A DNA stretch of 64,000 nucleotides, from NCBI GenBank assembly GCA_023213395.1, contig CM041465.1, forward strand, positions 40,617,741-40,681,740. Reading direction: 5' to 3'. Of this stretch, positions 1-11,699 are shown piece by piece. How positions within the stretch are numbered: position 1 is the first letter of the stretch; every line of letters starts with the position of its first letter. A program made the position numbers and the translations under genes. The notes under the pieces are model-generated. The model did no database searches. It was not told the DNA's origin and was given only the letters and a program-made list of their open reading frames with translations. Source of the stretch: Cycas panzhihuaensis. Taxonomy: Eukaryota; Cycadophyta.

Positions 1-1348
1 ATACTATATGCACCTTTTCCAATGTGATATAATGAGTCAATAGAACCTTTTAATATTTGAATGCTCTTAAATATTAAAATGTTTAGAAGCATAAAATGAG
101 CAAAACAACTTGTAAATATTCCCTTTCCAATGTCTTTTTCAAGCTTAAAAAAATAATTTTGAGATAAGTAAGAAAGTTTTTTTTACTATTGGACCAACGG
201 ACTTTAAGATATATGACAAATGTTACAAATATTCTTTGTACTAATATAAATCAAATGATGGGAAGCTCCTTTGTAAATTTAGAAATAAACTAGGCATACC
301 CTAAAATTTTTAAGAAGATATAATACTTGAAATGATCAAATATATTCAAGATATATTCTATATGTAGATTAAAGTGTAAAATAAAATAAATAGTCAAGGT
401 AAGTAGTACCAATTTGATGTATAGATCCGAATAGACCTCTTGATCCTCAAAAACCTAAAACTGATGCTAAAAGATATAAATCAACTTATAATCTTATAAA
501 AAACTAATAAATATCCTCAAGAAACTAATTAGTAGCAAATAGTATTCAAATTTAAAAAAATAAATTGGCTCAAAAAATATCATAAACTTGTCTGATTAGG
601 GCTGAAATAGAGCCTTAACTTTAGGATCTTTAAACACCCATAAAATATTATCAAAATAAGATACAACTAGTTCTAGTGTGTAGAGCTCCTAAAATCTTTT
701 TTGTCAGTCCTTACAGTTTAGAAAACAGAGCTACAATAGTTATGTTATTGAAGAAACATCAAATATACCCCTTTTTGATAAGTGGAATAAGTATAGAAAA
801 GAAGGTCAACTTTGGTTGAGTCAAACACTTTAGAAACATATTCAAAATAAATAATGGATGGTACTAGGCTAAAGAGCTTTGAAATACAAGTCTAATAAGT
901 CTTACTTTATGAAAAACTGACACTCTAGTGTAAAATTATAATGAAAAAAGTGACTAGTCCTCTTTGAGTATAAATAAAAGATTTTTTTTTAAATGAGGTG
1001 ATTAACCCCTTTAGCCAACAAGAGCAGGGTCATGTGGGACACAATAAGACCACTAGTTAATTAGACAAGGGGGCTAGTGAACTTGAAGATTTATTAAATA
1101 GAATTAATAATCTTTTAAAATCAAAAATTATAAAAAGTAACTAATTATAATTTGGAGTCTGCCTCTTTAAAATGACACAAAGGTCACATGGATTCAATGA
1201 GACTAGGGACTAACACCCAAAGGGGGCTAAACTTAAAATGACCACCTAAATTTTAATTTAGTATTAAATCTAGTTTAATTTAATTAAAACATTATAAAAA
1301 ATAAAATTTTATTGATTAAAATCAAATTATCGTTGATAGTGAAGAACA
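1..1348. other. Unassigned AT-rich flank
   Basis: No recognisable gene, domain or terminal repeat was found on either strand. The stretch is AT-rich with stops in all frames. Two short segments around 990-1080 and 1190-1230 share G-rich words such as gggggcta, but no clear repeat boundary is visible. It serves as the left flank of element E1. Old transposon remains too decayed to recognise are likely, but that is inference. Confidence 0.5.
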
Positions 1349-1639
1349 TGTTAGGTGTAATACACAATTACATTAACCTTATGTAAACTTTCTCTATCTC
1401 TTCTATTTTTATATTAGAGTTGTGGGCCACTTAAAGATAATGCCACCTCTAAGTCAGCTAATGGGGTTCTCTCACTAGTGGTAAGCATGTATTATAAGTA
1501 TGTACTCTTTATTGTTTCTAATTGAGTTTTGGCTAATTCTCCATATATTGTATATATTTCATCTCTTTTGTACTTTGTTGTTTATCATTCATTCACCATT
1601 AGATGTTTGATGTATAGTTTTTCATTTCTAATTCTAACA
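1349..1639 (+). repeat. E1 5' LTR
   Basis: Begins TGTTAGGTG and ends TTCTAACA, the usual TG...CA termini. The same sequence recurs at 4627-4930 with scattered substitutions and one ~13-bp insertion near its middle. The methionine-tRNA primer site begins at the next base. Confidence 0.88.
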
Positions 1640-1651
1640 TGGTATCAGATC
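1640..1651 (+). other. E1 primer-binding site
   Basis: tggtatcagatc lies immediately after the 5' LTR. It matches the complement of the 3' end of plant initiator Met-tRNA (TGGTATCAGAGC) at 11 of 12 positions. This fixes the element's strand and left LTR end. Confidence 0.85.
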
Positions 1652-2180
1652 CCAAGGTCAATCCTTGAGGACACCATTTCAAACCCTAATATATAGTATC
1701 CTTATTTTTGAGATTCTAAACCTTGTAAATTTTTTTTATGAGCCTACTTGGTGACTTTGTCAAGTTGAAGATCATTTCAAGTTATGTCTTATGCACATTT
1801 TGTTCTGAGACTATTATCATTTTTTTAAGATGTTTAAAACCTATTGAAGTTGCTCAAGTGGACATCTTCCATGCATGTGTCACTATAATAATATTACATG
1901 CATGTAAAAGTCTAAAACATTCATGTATAGATTCCAATTACTTGAAGACCATCTCTATTGCATGTCAGTGGAAAAGAATAGAACTAGATCATTAGCAGTA
2001 CTTAAGAGAGTCCTTCTTGGCGAGGAGTGACTCCATTTCAAAATATTTTGTAGATATATAGGTGGATAAAGGTCATGTTTTTTTTCTACTAATATGTACT
2101 CTCCTTATGTTAAAAATATTCAAAAAAAATTATGTATTTAGGGCCTTCAAAATCTATCCTATGTTCTTATGCGTTTTTCA

Positions 2181-2224
2181 AAACAAAAAAGAAAAGAAAA
2201 AAAAAAGGGGGGGGGGGGGGGGGG
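2181..2224 (+). repeat. Purine tract ending in an 18-G run
   Basis: An A-rich purine run is followed by an uninterrupted run of 18 G at 2207-2224, inside E1. Such a run could form a quadruplex and is also a common place for sequencing or assembly error. It is too far from the 3' LTR to be the polypurine tract used for plus-strand priming. Confidence 0.8.
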
Positions 2225-2355
2225 TATGTCAAATTTGTTTGTTGATGAGCATCCATGTATACCAAATCTGTAAAGAGAGACTATTACAGATGATGATTTT
2301 TTTTTTTTTAAGGTTTTATTAAGGATGCCTTCATTGGGAAGCATAACTTCAACCC

Positions 2356-2712
2356 ATTAAGGGGATTCATCAAAGCCAAAAGCCACTGGTGATGGAAATG
2401 GAAGTTTTTTTAACAGGCCTCTCTTTTGATGGTTGAGATGGTACTATGTTGGAGTATGATGTTGATTGGTCCCTACAACTACAACAAATTATCTTCTCTC
2501 ATGAAGTTGCCTTTATGGAGAGCAAGATCCAATGATCATTAAGGTGGCGTAGGTTTGAATTTCATAGAATAAGGAATCAAGTAGCTGAGCTCATGTCTAG
2601 GAATTTTTTAGAGGCTCCACCTACAAACATTCTCAAGCCACTACCAGTGTGATTTGCATCTAAGGATTCTTCACATCATCAATAGAATCTTTCTACTTTT
2701 GTTCAGTCTCCA
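2356..2712 (+). pseudogene. E1 interior, coding-like remnant in frame with the tubulin fragment
   Basis: Read in the same phase as the tubulin fragment that follows, this stretch gives about 119 codons with four in-frame stops (three TGA, one TAG) and a normal-looking amino-acid mix. I do not recognise the protein. It could be the remains of a gag-like ORF or of another captured segment, or it could be chance. The shared phase across 120 codons is suggestive only, since one frame in three would match by luck. Confidence 0.25.
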
Positions 2713-2975
2713 GGCATTGTGCCAAAGGATGTGAATACAGTCATTACAACCATTAAAATGAAGAGAACTATTTAGTTTGTGGATTAATATCCCACAGGAT
2801 TCAAGTGCAAGATAAATTATCAACCTCCTATTGTTATTCTCGGTTGTGATTTGGTGAAGGTCCAAAGGGTTGTTTACATGATTTCAATTTCTACAACTAT
2901 TATGACCATAAGTTTGATCTTATGTATGCTAAGCAAGCATTCATGCATTGGTATGTTGGCAAGGGAATAGAAAAA
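2713..2975 (+). pseudogene. Alpha-tubulin gene fragment captured in E1
   Basis: The translation follows the C-terminal third of plant alpha-tubulin. It opens with VPKDVN, then IKMKRTI, FVD, PTGFKC, INYQPP, DLVKVQR and MIS. After a frameshift at about 2895-2903 that also removes roughly six codons, it continues with [12 protein letters not shown] and HWYVGKG. In the intact family this part forms the intermediate and C-terminal domains of the GTP-binding microtubule subunit, upstream of the acidic tail. Here only about 87 of roughly 450 codons remain, with two in-frame stops (2773 and 2785), so it cannot make tubulin. No intron interrupts the fragment, which fits capture through RNA, although a single exon would look the same. 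It lies inside an LTR element with no pol, so transduction by the element is the likely origin. Identity as alpha-tubulin is firm; the capture route is inference. Confidence 0.9.
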
Positions 2976-4617
2976 GAAAAAATTATCTATCTGTATAGGC
3001 AAGTAAAGGTTGGTTTCTAAAATTCTAGGTCTAAAAGCTCCATCAATTACTTCTCCACCTAATTAAGTACCTCTGGTCATCTCCAAAGACATTAATATAT
3101 GTCTTGCCCTACTTTTAACTATTTATTCATCAACCAACTCTACATAGAAATGGGACCCATCTACAACCTTACGGTGAACATAGGAAGATTGATGGTGACT
3201 GCCCTTTCAATGTAAACATACAAATGCATTTAGTGACTATGCTAAATCAATCAATAGCATATAATCTCCACTCTTCTTAACTTAAGTCTGGCTCTTGTGA
3301 TGATAGGGTGCTAGATATGGCATATGACTCGAGTGCAAGAACTTTGATGATCTTCTGAGTATAGATCCTTGCAACCTGCAATCCATGGTAGACTTACATT
3401 GAAAATCCATGGAAACCTACATATTATGAAGATTGATGGTGGACACTCCAATGCAGACTACAATGGAAAAATAATAGCAACAGAAATTTTCCTTATGACG
3501 GCTTGATAAATACTTTTGGCAATAAACCCTAATTAGGGTTATATTATTAATATTATTTTTGTCATATATTATTTTTAATATAATCATAGATATGAATTCA
3601 TTATTAAAAGGAGATTATATATCTTTTTAGTTTGAAAAAAGAAATTTAATTGAATTGGATATTAGTTTTAGGTCTACCAAACCCTTTGTGCTTCAACCCC
3701 TAGTCATATGGTGGGCTTATATGACCGGCTGCCAACTCATAGAAGGGGCTAGTCCCCATTTTCAACTTTGTTATAAAGTACCTCTCACATTTTTAATGAT
3801 ATCTTGAGCATGGGGCCTCTATTTTTAGTCTTTTTTATTGTGTTGGGTCTGTAACAGAGAGACCTTTCATTTAACAAGTTATTTGATATATTTGGAGACT
3901 TACTCCATAGAGAATTTTTAGTTCAAAGTCACAAGTTCCTACTTTTCTTCATTTTTTATCAATTTTGTCAGGCATATATTACATTTTCGAGTGACATTAA
4001 TGTGGTGTACCCCAAATGGAGGGATAACGTGTACCATGGTCTTATTTTTTGGATCTTAAAGAACCCATTGTGATAATTTTATACTTTATTGTATAAGAGA
4101 GAGTGATGTATACCATACTTGAGTCATATCTGTCAGTTTTTAATTATGTAAAAATATTTATTACTGGTTATCTTGTCTATGGTAGTAATTTATATAGCCC
4201 AAAGAGGCATTTTTTAAACCACGTGGCATATTTGAGGCTAGAGTGCCATTATATTTCTGGCCATTAGATTCTAAAGAAGTGATAGTGCTATTCAGTAAGA
4301 GGTAGGACACACTTTTAAAGCTACTCTTCCTTGCCATGTGCCTTATATACATTTTCTTCCTTGCACTCCTATATGAGCAAGGGTTGGGACCTTCTTCAAC
4401 TACTCTTGCCATCTCCTGATTAATCCACATACACAAAGGGAGTTCCTACCCAACTGACAGTTGTAGCATTTGAGAACCCATATGTTCTAGTAGATGGACT
4501 CCACTTCATATGGACTTTAATAGCTTTTTATTCATGTGTAATAACATTTGTGATCTAATAGACTTTTGAAGACTCGATCTTATCATTTGATGTGGCATTT
4601 AAATAATTGACTATTAC
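2976..4617 (+). other. E1 interior downstream of the tubulin fragment
   Basis: About 1.6 kb with no reading frame or domain I recognise. Parts at 3100-3480 look mildly coding-like, with several near-repeated phrases around gattgatggtg at 3190 and 3430. They could be further captured sequence, but I cannot name a source. Confidence 0.4.
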
Positions 4618-4626
4618 AAGGGAGAA
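4618..4626 (+). other. E1 polypurine tract
   Basis: aagggagaa ends exactly where the 3' LTR begins. This is the expected place and composition for the plus-strand primer of an LTR element. Confidence 0.75.
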
Positions 4627-4930
4627 TGTTAGGTGTAATAACCAATTACATTAACCTTATGTAAACTCTCTCTATTTCTTGTATTTTTATATTAGAGTTG
4701 TAGGCCACCTAGAGATGTGTGTCACCTCTAAGTCAACCAATGGGGTTCTCTCACTAGTGGTGAGCATGTATTATAAGTGTGTACTCTTTATTGTTTCTAA
4801 TTGAGTTTTGGTTAATTCTCCATATATTATAATTATTATTGTACATACTTCATCTCTTTTGTAATTTATTATTTATCATTCACTCACCATTAGCTGTTTG
4901 ATGTAGAGTTTTACATTTCTAATTCTAACA
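4627..4930 (+). repeat. E1 3' LTR
   Basis: Repeat of 1349-1639, starting TGTTAGGTGTAA and ending AATTCTAACA. It carries a ~13-bp insertion (near 4830) relative to the 5' copy and about 25 substitutions by eye. Confidence 0.87.
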
Positions 4931-5671
4931 TAATAGACAATGAATTTATGATTAAAACCTAATTAAAAAAGACATGATCAATCAATCTAATGCATTAATA
5001 GGGGGTACCACTGATCGAGGACTGATATTGATAAAAAACAATTAGAAAAAATGTATGTTTTATATATTAAAAATCAAAAAATATGATACATAAATATGAC
5101 TACCATAATAGTGACAAATTTGAATGAAAATTTGATAAAAAACTAGAGAAAGATGATCAATCCATAGTCTGTAGGGGGTGCCTTCAATCAATAGAGAAGG
5201 ATCGATCATCAACAAAATAAAAAATTATATATTTTATATAAAAAAATGAGAAAAAACAGTTGAAAATAGTAGATGGATAGGGGACAGTTACATGACGAAT
5301 CAAACATAGAGATCATAGTTATTTATGCTTAATATCATCTGAGAGAGGGCACGTCTTAGCATACTATAGATATGTACATTTCTTTTTTTTTTAATATTAA
5401 CATAAATGAAAAAAATATGAAATGGCTACGGGGTTTTATAAACCACAGAGAGTACTTGTGATCTGAGGAGGATATCTCCACTCTAGGTGCATGGAATGCC
5501 AAACAAATTCTTTTGTTACAAAGAGAACCTAACGATGATCAAAATGAGTAGTGACTTGAAGGGGTTCTGATCACTGGTTTGATGGACATGAGGTGTAGAG
5601 TAGGACCATTTATAATGGCAAGTGCATAGTTTATAAATTAAAGTTAATATCTCCAATCAAAACTTTGGCAG
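4931..5671. other. Unassigned AT-rich spacer
   Basis: No gene or mobile-element domain was recognised. Two segments about 180 bp apart (near 4975-5040 and 5155-5225) share a pattern of gatcaat..., a run of five or six G, and gat(c/a)gatc-like words. This may be an old diverged duplication. Confidence 0.4.
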
Positions 5672-5940
5672 TGTTAAAAAATACAAGGGAGGTATTCCCA
5701 CCCCTTTTATAAGTAATTTTGGGGAAGCACCGAGTGCCTCAACTTGACATATATCAAATTCAAATTAATATTAAAAAATACTAATAATAAATAAACACGT
5801 ATCTTAATATATATGTGTCAGCTCCTTAGGTGACTTATGGTGGCTATTAGATGGGCTGAGGTGTCCTAGGGAGCCCTAAAGGTGGATTTGAGGGGCCCTA
5901 AGTGCACATTAGTATAGGTACATTACGTATTATCCTAATA
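5672..5940 (-). repeat. Copia A 3' LTR
   Basis: On the minus strand it would start TATTAGGATAAT (a decayed TGTTAGG) right after a purine tract (minus tgggggagaa, 5941-5950). It would end ...CCTTGTATTTTTTAACA. No second copy is in the window, so the edges rest on the tract, the CA end and similarity of that end to the Copia B and Copia C LTR ends. Confidence 0.6.
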
Positions 5941-5950
5941 TTCTCCCCCA

Positions 5951-7700
5951 TAATGCCCAATATAAATAACTCTAAAATTATCTCTGAATTTCTAAAATTT
6001 AACTTTGTTAAATACTTTTATGAAGATATATGTTGCTTGGTCTTCGGTGCTTCAATAAGCTAATTTAATCTCTTTTGCTTACACTAACTCTTAAATAAAG
6101 TGATACAGAGTCTTAATGTATTTTATTATGCCATGAAAAACTTAATTTTTTTCCATCTAAATAGTACTCTAATTGTCACACTAAATTCTTATGGGACCTT
6201 TCTGTCTTAACTGAAAGTCATAGAGAGGTCTTCTCAACCATATTGATTCACATGTGCCTAAAACCACTATTTTATACTTTACCTTGGCTATAGATAAGGA
6301 AATTATGTTTTGTTTCTTGGTACTCCATATTATAGCTATTAATCCCATACTAAACAAAATTTTGATGAAGCTTTATAGTATAACCCATATTATGAAGTTC
6401 CTTTGAGATAACGAATGAGTCTTTTGGCTACTTGCCAATGATTGGTCTTTAGATCTTGCATAAATCTAGATACAACACTAACTAAATGTATTATATCAGG
6501 TTGAGTGGATGTCAAATATATCAAGCTTCCAATTAGCTATCTGTAAAGTGTAGGATCTATTAGTGTAGAATCATCTAACTTGGAGAGATTAATTCTAGTT
6601 TGTACTAGAGTTGTTAAAGATTTATAGTTAGTCATCTTGAACTTTTGTAATAAATCTAGAGTATATTTCTATTAGAAAATGAAGATGCCCTTCTTATCTT
6701 ACCATATGTCTAAGCTTAGGAAGTAATATATTAGTCCCAAATCTATCATTTCAAACTCTTTATACATAAAATCCTTAAAGTGTCACAACAAGTGGGAGTT
6801 ATTTCTAGTATAAATAAGATCATCCACATAGAATCTAACTATTAGGATAGAATATACCTTAATTTGAATGTAAAGATTAGGGTCTGCTTGAGATCTTTCA
6901 AAACCTTAATCTCTAAAGTATTTGTCTATATGGGAATACCAGGCCCTAGGTGCTTATTTCAATCCATAGAGTGCCTTTTTAAGTTTATACACTTTGTTTT
7001 CTGCCCCCTTAACTTCAAAACTGAGAGGTTTAGTGACATAAATATCCTCTTAAATATAACCATTGAGAAAGACACTTTTAACATCAATTTGGTAGACTTT
7101 CCATCCTATTTGGGCAGCTAAGATCATCATCATTCTAACTATTTCTATCCTAGTAACAGGGGTAAAAGTTTCATTGTAGTCAATGCCTTCTTTTTAGGCA
7201 TAACCCTTAGCAACTAATATATCCTTGTATTTATCAATTAATCTATCTAAGCAAAACTTGGTTTTGTAGATCTATTTGGTGCTAATAGCCTTTTTATTTG
7301 GAGGTAAATTGACTAACTCCCAACTGTCATTTTTAATAATGAAATGGTATTCATCTTCCATCATCTTTCTTCCAAGATGTATGTTCATTAGCCTCATCAA
7401 TAGTTTGAGGCTCATGAGATTCCAATACCTTGTTCATGAGGGAAAAATTAACCCTATATGAGTGTGTGGATCTATGATTATTATCTAATATATTTCCTAC
7501 GCCATAATTCCATGGAATCCATTTTGGAAGATTTTGTGGTAGAGGTTGAGAGGAAGTTCCCTCCCCACTAAGTTCATTGATGACTCATTTAAAGTCAAAT
7601 ATAAGAGGTACATACTTAGATTTGGAGGATTTATCAAAATTGATTATAACGTCTTTCTTCTTCTCTTGAATATCTTGATAATAGGCATCCTCCTAGAATT
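5951..7700 (-). pseudogene. Copia A reverse transcriptase and RNase H remnant
   Basis: The minus-strand translation in shifting frames matches Copia reverse transcriptase: VAKGYA, then DYNETFTPV, QIDVKSVFLNG, KLKKALYGLK, APRAWYS, and the active-site FYVDDLI (about 6815-6835). It continues into the linker and start of RNase H (LIGSLIYL, TQPDI, VAKRLIRYLK). In a live element these copy the RNA into DNA and remove the RNA strand. Several stops fall at conserved Gln or Trp positions. Domain identity is clear; the exact ends are approximate. Confidence 0.82.
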
Positions 7701-7740
7701 TATTATCTCTACTTAACATGACCCTTTTTTACTTAGGATC

Positions 7741-8859
7741 CTAAACTTTATATGATTTAGAGATTCTACTATAGTTAATGAATATATATTTGATGCTATG
7801 ATCATCCAACTTGGATCTCCTTTGATCAGGAACATGAGCATACGTTAGACCTATGAATACTTTAAGGTGATGTATGCTTGGTTTGTAGTTGGTCCAAGCT
7901 TCTTCAGGTGGTTTCCATCTTAGGGCTTTAGTGGAGCACCTGTTGAGGAGATAGATAATTGTATGCACCACTTCTATCTAAAATTCATATCCCAAATTCT
8001 TATATTTTAACATGCACCTAACCATTTTGACTATTATGTAATTCTTTCTCTCTACTACACCATTTTGTTGTGGGGTATAGGGATTAGTGAGCTTCTTTCT
8101 AATTCCATGAATAATATAATATGTTTTAAATTCATTGGAGATAAATTCTCCCCCATTGTCTGATCTTAGGGATAGTAGCTTGTATCCACTTTCTCACTCC
8201 ATAAAGGTTTTGAAGTCAATAAAGTATTGAAAGGCATCTAATTTGAATTTAAGGAATAATATCTATGTCTTCTTAGTGTAATCATCAATTAATGTAATAA
8301 AGTAACGAGATCCTACTAATGAGGGCATATCCATTAGACTACATATATCTATATATACTAATTGAAGTGAATCTATTTCTTGATGACTAAAGTCTGGAAA
8401 GCTTTCCCTATGTTGTTTACCAAGTAGGCATCCTTCACATAGGTTTTTATCCACTTTGATATTTGGCAACCTATTTACCATATCCACTCTTTTCATAAGG
8501 GTCAAACTACTATAGTTAAGATGGCCAAATCTTATATGCCATAATGTACTATCCACTTTAACTATAGTTTTTAAGGCATAGATATCTAAAGGAGTAAGAA
8601 TGAGTTTGAATAATCTATCTTTGGTCATCCTTCTTTTTGCTACTATGGCCTTGTTTCTCTTTTTGTCCTTGATCATACACTTACCATTATCAAACATGAC
8701 CTTGTAGTCTTGTCTCATCATTTTCCTTATTGATAATAAGTTTTTCTTTAAAGATGGAACATACAAAACATCATTAAAATGTCTATATTCTTCTACATCT
8801 ATCATGAGGGCTATATTACCTCTACCAACAAATTCATGGGATGTATCATCGCCAAACAT
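7741..8859 (-). pseudogene. Copia A GAG-pre-integrase and integrase remnant
   Basis: One open stretch of 198 codons (8263-8859) reads from the protease C-terminal side (HEFVGRGNIALM) through the GAG-pre-integrase zinc motif (LWHIRFGHLNYSSL, then CEGCLLGKQ). It reaches the first catalytic Asp region of the integrase core (YIDICS, FITLIDDY). A second open stretch (7741-7971) holds the integrase C-terminal part (LLNRCSTKAL, VFIGLTYAHVP, KYIFINYS). Between them the frame is broken. Integrase would insert the DNA copy into the genome; this copy cannot. Confidence 0.85.
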
Positions 8860-9097
8860 TATTGATCATTTTCTAATTTTATCCAAGGTTCAAAATAGGT
8901 GTTCCTTGTGAGTCATATGGGTTAAATAACCCAATTTAATATACCAACTATCATCCTCTTCTTCTTTGATAGTAAAATTGGATCAAAATAATCTATTATT
9001 ATCCCTTGATTCTATAGTGGTATGGACATTCCCTTTGGTGGGTGGTCTATATTTGGAGAAGCATTTATGTTCTCAATGATCACTTCTATGATAATAG
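8860..9097 (-). pseudogene. Copia A protease and zinc-knuckle remnant
   Basis: The minus strand reads a degraded zinc-knuckle-like stretch near 9020-9095, then a protease-like stretch (DSWYIKLGYLTHMT) where Copia elements carry the DSGAT-SHMT motif. The catalytic motif is not intact. It ends at the Copia B LTR border at 9098. Confidence 0.55.
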
Positions 9098-9694
9098 TGT
9101 TGAAAAGACAAGGTCCCAATAACCTGAAACCACCACCAAGATCTAAACTATTTTGTAATTAGTTATAGGAATCAAAACTAAAATTTAACATGCAAGTTCT
9201 TAAACCAAAGATAATATAATAAAATGAATAAAAAAGCCAAGTGCCAAAATAGGTATCATGCACAATGTCATAGTATCAAGAAAATAGAAAATTATAGGTA
9301 AATAGATATTACATACATACACAAGTTTTGCCAGGTGGAAAACCCCTTTTAGGGAAGAAAAAACACCTCCTAAATTATTATTTTATTCATATCATAAACT
9401 ATATAAAGACCTTAATAAAAAATGCCCTCTAAATATAACAAACTAGCATTTGAATAAAGCTTTGGACAATCTACTAGATTGTCAGAACCACCTCCTTGAA
9501 TCTAGGAGAGGGTATTAATAACAAGAAAGGTTTGTTGAAATGTATAGTTGTACATTTCAATGACCTTCATATAATAAGTAAATAATAACATAAACTCTTA
9601 ACTTTAAACCTTTAAATCACTTAAATGTTTATTTACACATGTAATATAAATATAATATAATAATTAAATAAAACTAACATTAATAATCCTAGCA
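9098..9694 (-). repeat. Copia B 3' LTR
   Basis: On the minus strand it starts TGCTAGGATTATTAATG directly after a purine tract (aaaagggga, plus 9695-9703). It ends GGGACCTTGTCTTTTCAACA. It contains the phrase GGGGTTTTCCACCTGG near its end, typical of the downstream part of many plant Copia LTRs. It is 597 bp, and no partner LTR is in the window. Confidence 0.72.
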
Positions 9695-9704
9695 TCCCCT
9701 TTTA

Positions 9705-11640
9705 ATGTTAGCTTTTATAATATAGAAAAAGAAGGTCTTCATTACGTTGATCCCTCTTTGATGGAGATTTCTTTTATTTTTAACAAATCTCGTAGGTTTA
9801 GAAACTTGACTTCAGTTAAAGACTTTGTGAGTATGTCAGCAACTTGTAGATCTGTAAGACAATAAGACAAATAAACAATATTATCAGTAACAAGATTACG
9901 AATAAAATGCTAACGTAATTTTATATGTTTAGTTCTAGAATGTGCAATCAGATTTGTAGCAATAGCAATGGCACCTTGATTATCAACTTTAAGTTCTATA
10001 AAAGAGTTACGAGATAGACCAATTTCATTTAGAAGAGATTTTAGCCAAAGTGCTTTTTTGTTGGCTTTAACGAGTGCTCAATATTCAACTTCAGTTGTTG
10101 ATAGAGCTAGTGCCTGTATTTTTTTACTAGACTAAGTAATGGGTAAAGAATCTAGAAAAAATACATAACCTGAAGTAGACTTATGATCATTTGTATCACT
10201 TGCCCAATCTGAATCAGTATATCCAGTTAAGGTTAAAGGTTTACTACAAGAATAATAAGTTAATCCACAAAAAATAGAGTTTTTAAGATATCGTAATATA
10301 CATTTAGCAGCTTTCCAATATGATTCATGTGGATTTTACATATAACGTAAATATAAAGTGATAGCATAAGATATATTAAGGCGAGTATGAGTTAAATAAA
10401 TAATGCTACAAATAAGTTGCCTATATAGGATTGGATCACATAAGGGTATGGAACAATTAGTAGATAGTTTTATCCTTGATTGTAATGTATTAGAGATAGG
10501 TTTAGCATTTTCCATGTTAAACCATTTAATTAAGTCTAAAATATATTTTGGTTGGAATATAGTTATTTTTTAATCATATTGATAAATTTTTAATCCAAGA
10601 AAATAATGTAGGAGACCTAAATCAATCATTTTAAATTTATTCATTAAAGTAGTTTTTAAGTGATGAATGTTATTTGTTGATAATCCAGTGATGATGATAT
10701 CATCAACATACATGATTAAAATTATAATATTTTCGTTTTCACGTTTAAAATAAAGATTTGAATCACTAATACATCTAGTGTATCCAATTTGAATTAGATA
10801 ATCGTCAACTTTAGTGTACCAAGCTTGAGGAGCTTATTTTAATCCATAAATAGATTTCTTTAGTTTATAAACTAAATTAGGATTATCAATAAATCCAAGT
10901 GGTTGAGACATGTAGATCTCTTCTTTGAGATCATTATTCTGAAATGCACTTTTTACATCTATTTGATGGATTTCCTAACCAAACTTGGCTGCAAGAGCAA
11001 TAATTATTTTAATCGAATTCATCTTTGTAACAGGAGCAAAGGTTTCATTATAATCTATGCCATCAATTTGAGAAAATCCTTTTACAACTAGGTGAACTTT
11101 ATACTTTTCAACTATGCATGTTAAGTTGTATTTAGTTATATAAACCTATTTATAATCAACTACATTTTTCCCTGGTGGGAGTGGTATGAAATCCCAAGTT
11201 GAATTTTTGATTAAAGCATCAAATTCAACTTGCATAGCTTCCTACTATATAAGATTATTACTAGCTTATTTAAAGGTCTTAGGATCATTATTATCCATTA
11301 TTTTGGACATTAAAGTATAGTTAGCATGTAATTTTTGGGCACGTATTCGCCTAGTATCTGAAGGATTACCTACATTAGATCTAGCGTTAGTAAGTGTTTT
11401 CTTTGCCCATATAGATTATTTATTGGTAACTGATTCTATAGTTATAGGTTGAGTTGAGGAGCTAGCTTGAGAAGAAGAGTCTATTTCAGTAGGTTCAGAT
11501 AGAGTCTAATTATGGACTTGAGTAGATAAAGATTCTATAATTTTAGGGTCAACTTATTTGTTAGAGGGGTCAACCAAATAGGTGTTAGTTAACAAATTTT
11601 TAACCAGAAGTTCTACATATGTAGATGTTGAAAAAGATCC
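9705..11640 (-). pseudogene. Copia B reverse transcriptase and RNase H remnant
   Basis: Minus-strand translation shows reverse transcriptase with the active site LIMYVDDIIITG (about 10688-10720) and the conserved linker. RNase H follows, around 10060-10200, where SGYVFFLDSLPI-like and STTE-like stretches are recognisable. Frames shift repeatedly. The function in a live element would be genome copying. Confidence 0.8.
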
Positions 11641-11699
11641 TTCTTCATTAAATATTACATCATGTAAAATTAAAATTTGATGTGTGACTGGATCCAAAA

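Larger units (their letters stand above)
1349..4930 (+). mobile_element. E1: non-autonomous LTR retrotransposon with a captured gene fragment
   Basis: Two direct repeats of 291 and 304 bp bound about 3.0 kb. Both start TGTTAGGTGTAA and end ATTCTAACA. A primer-binding site matching initiator-methionine tRNA directly follows the left LTR, and a purine tract (aagggagaa, 4618-4626) directly precedes the right one, so the element reads plus strand. No protease, reverse transcriptase or integrase motif was found inside, so it would have needed enzymes from another element, probably of Copia type. The interior instead holds an alpha-tubulin fragment. The flanking 5-mers (gaaca and taata) do not match, so no target duplication is claimed. 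LTRs differ at roughly 9% of positions by eye, implying an old insertion. Confidence 0.85.
5672..9097 (-). mobile_element. Copia A: decayed Copia retrotransposon, 3' two thirds
   Basis: Reading down the minus strand the order is protease remnant, GAG-pre-integrase, integrase, reverse transcriptase, RNase H, polypurine tract and 3' LTR. This is the Copia order, with integrase before reverse transcriptase. The gag gene and 5' LTR are missing because Copia B begins at 9098, inside the segment just upstream of the protease. No matching 5' half was found beyond Copia B. Many stops and frameshifts show it is dead. Confidence 0.85.

Noticed and set aside
2159-2344. Minus-strand stretch with a Pro run
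   Set aside because: Created by the 18-G run; no other support.
1349-4930. 5-bp target duplication for E1
   Set aside because: Flanks gaaca and taata do not match; not claimed.
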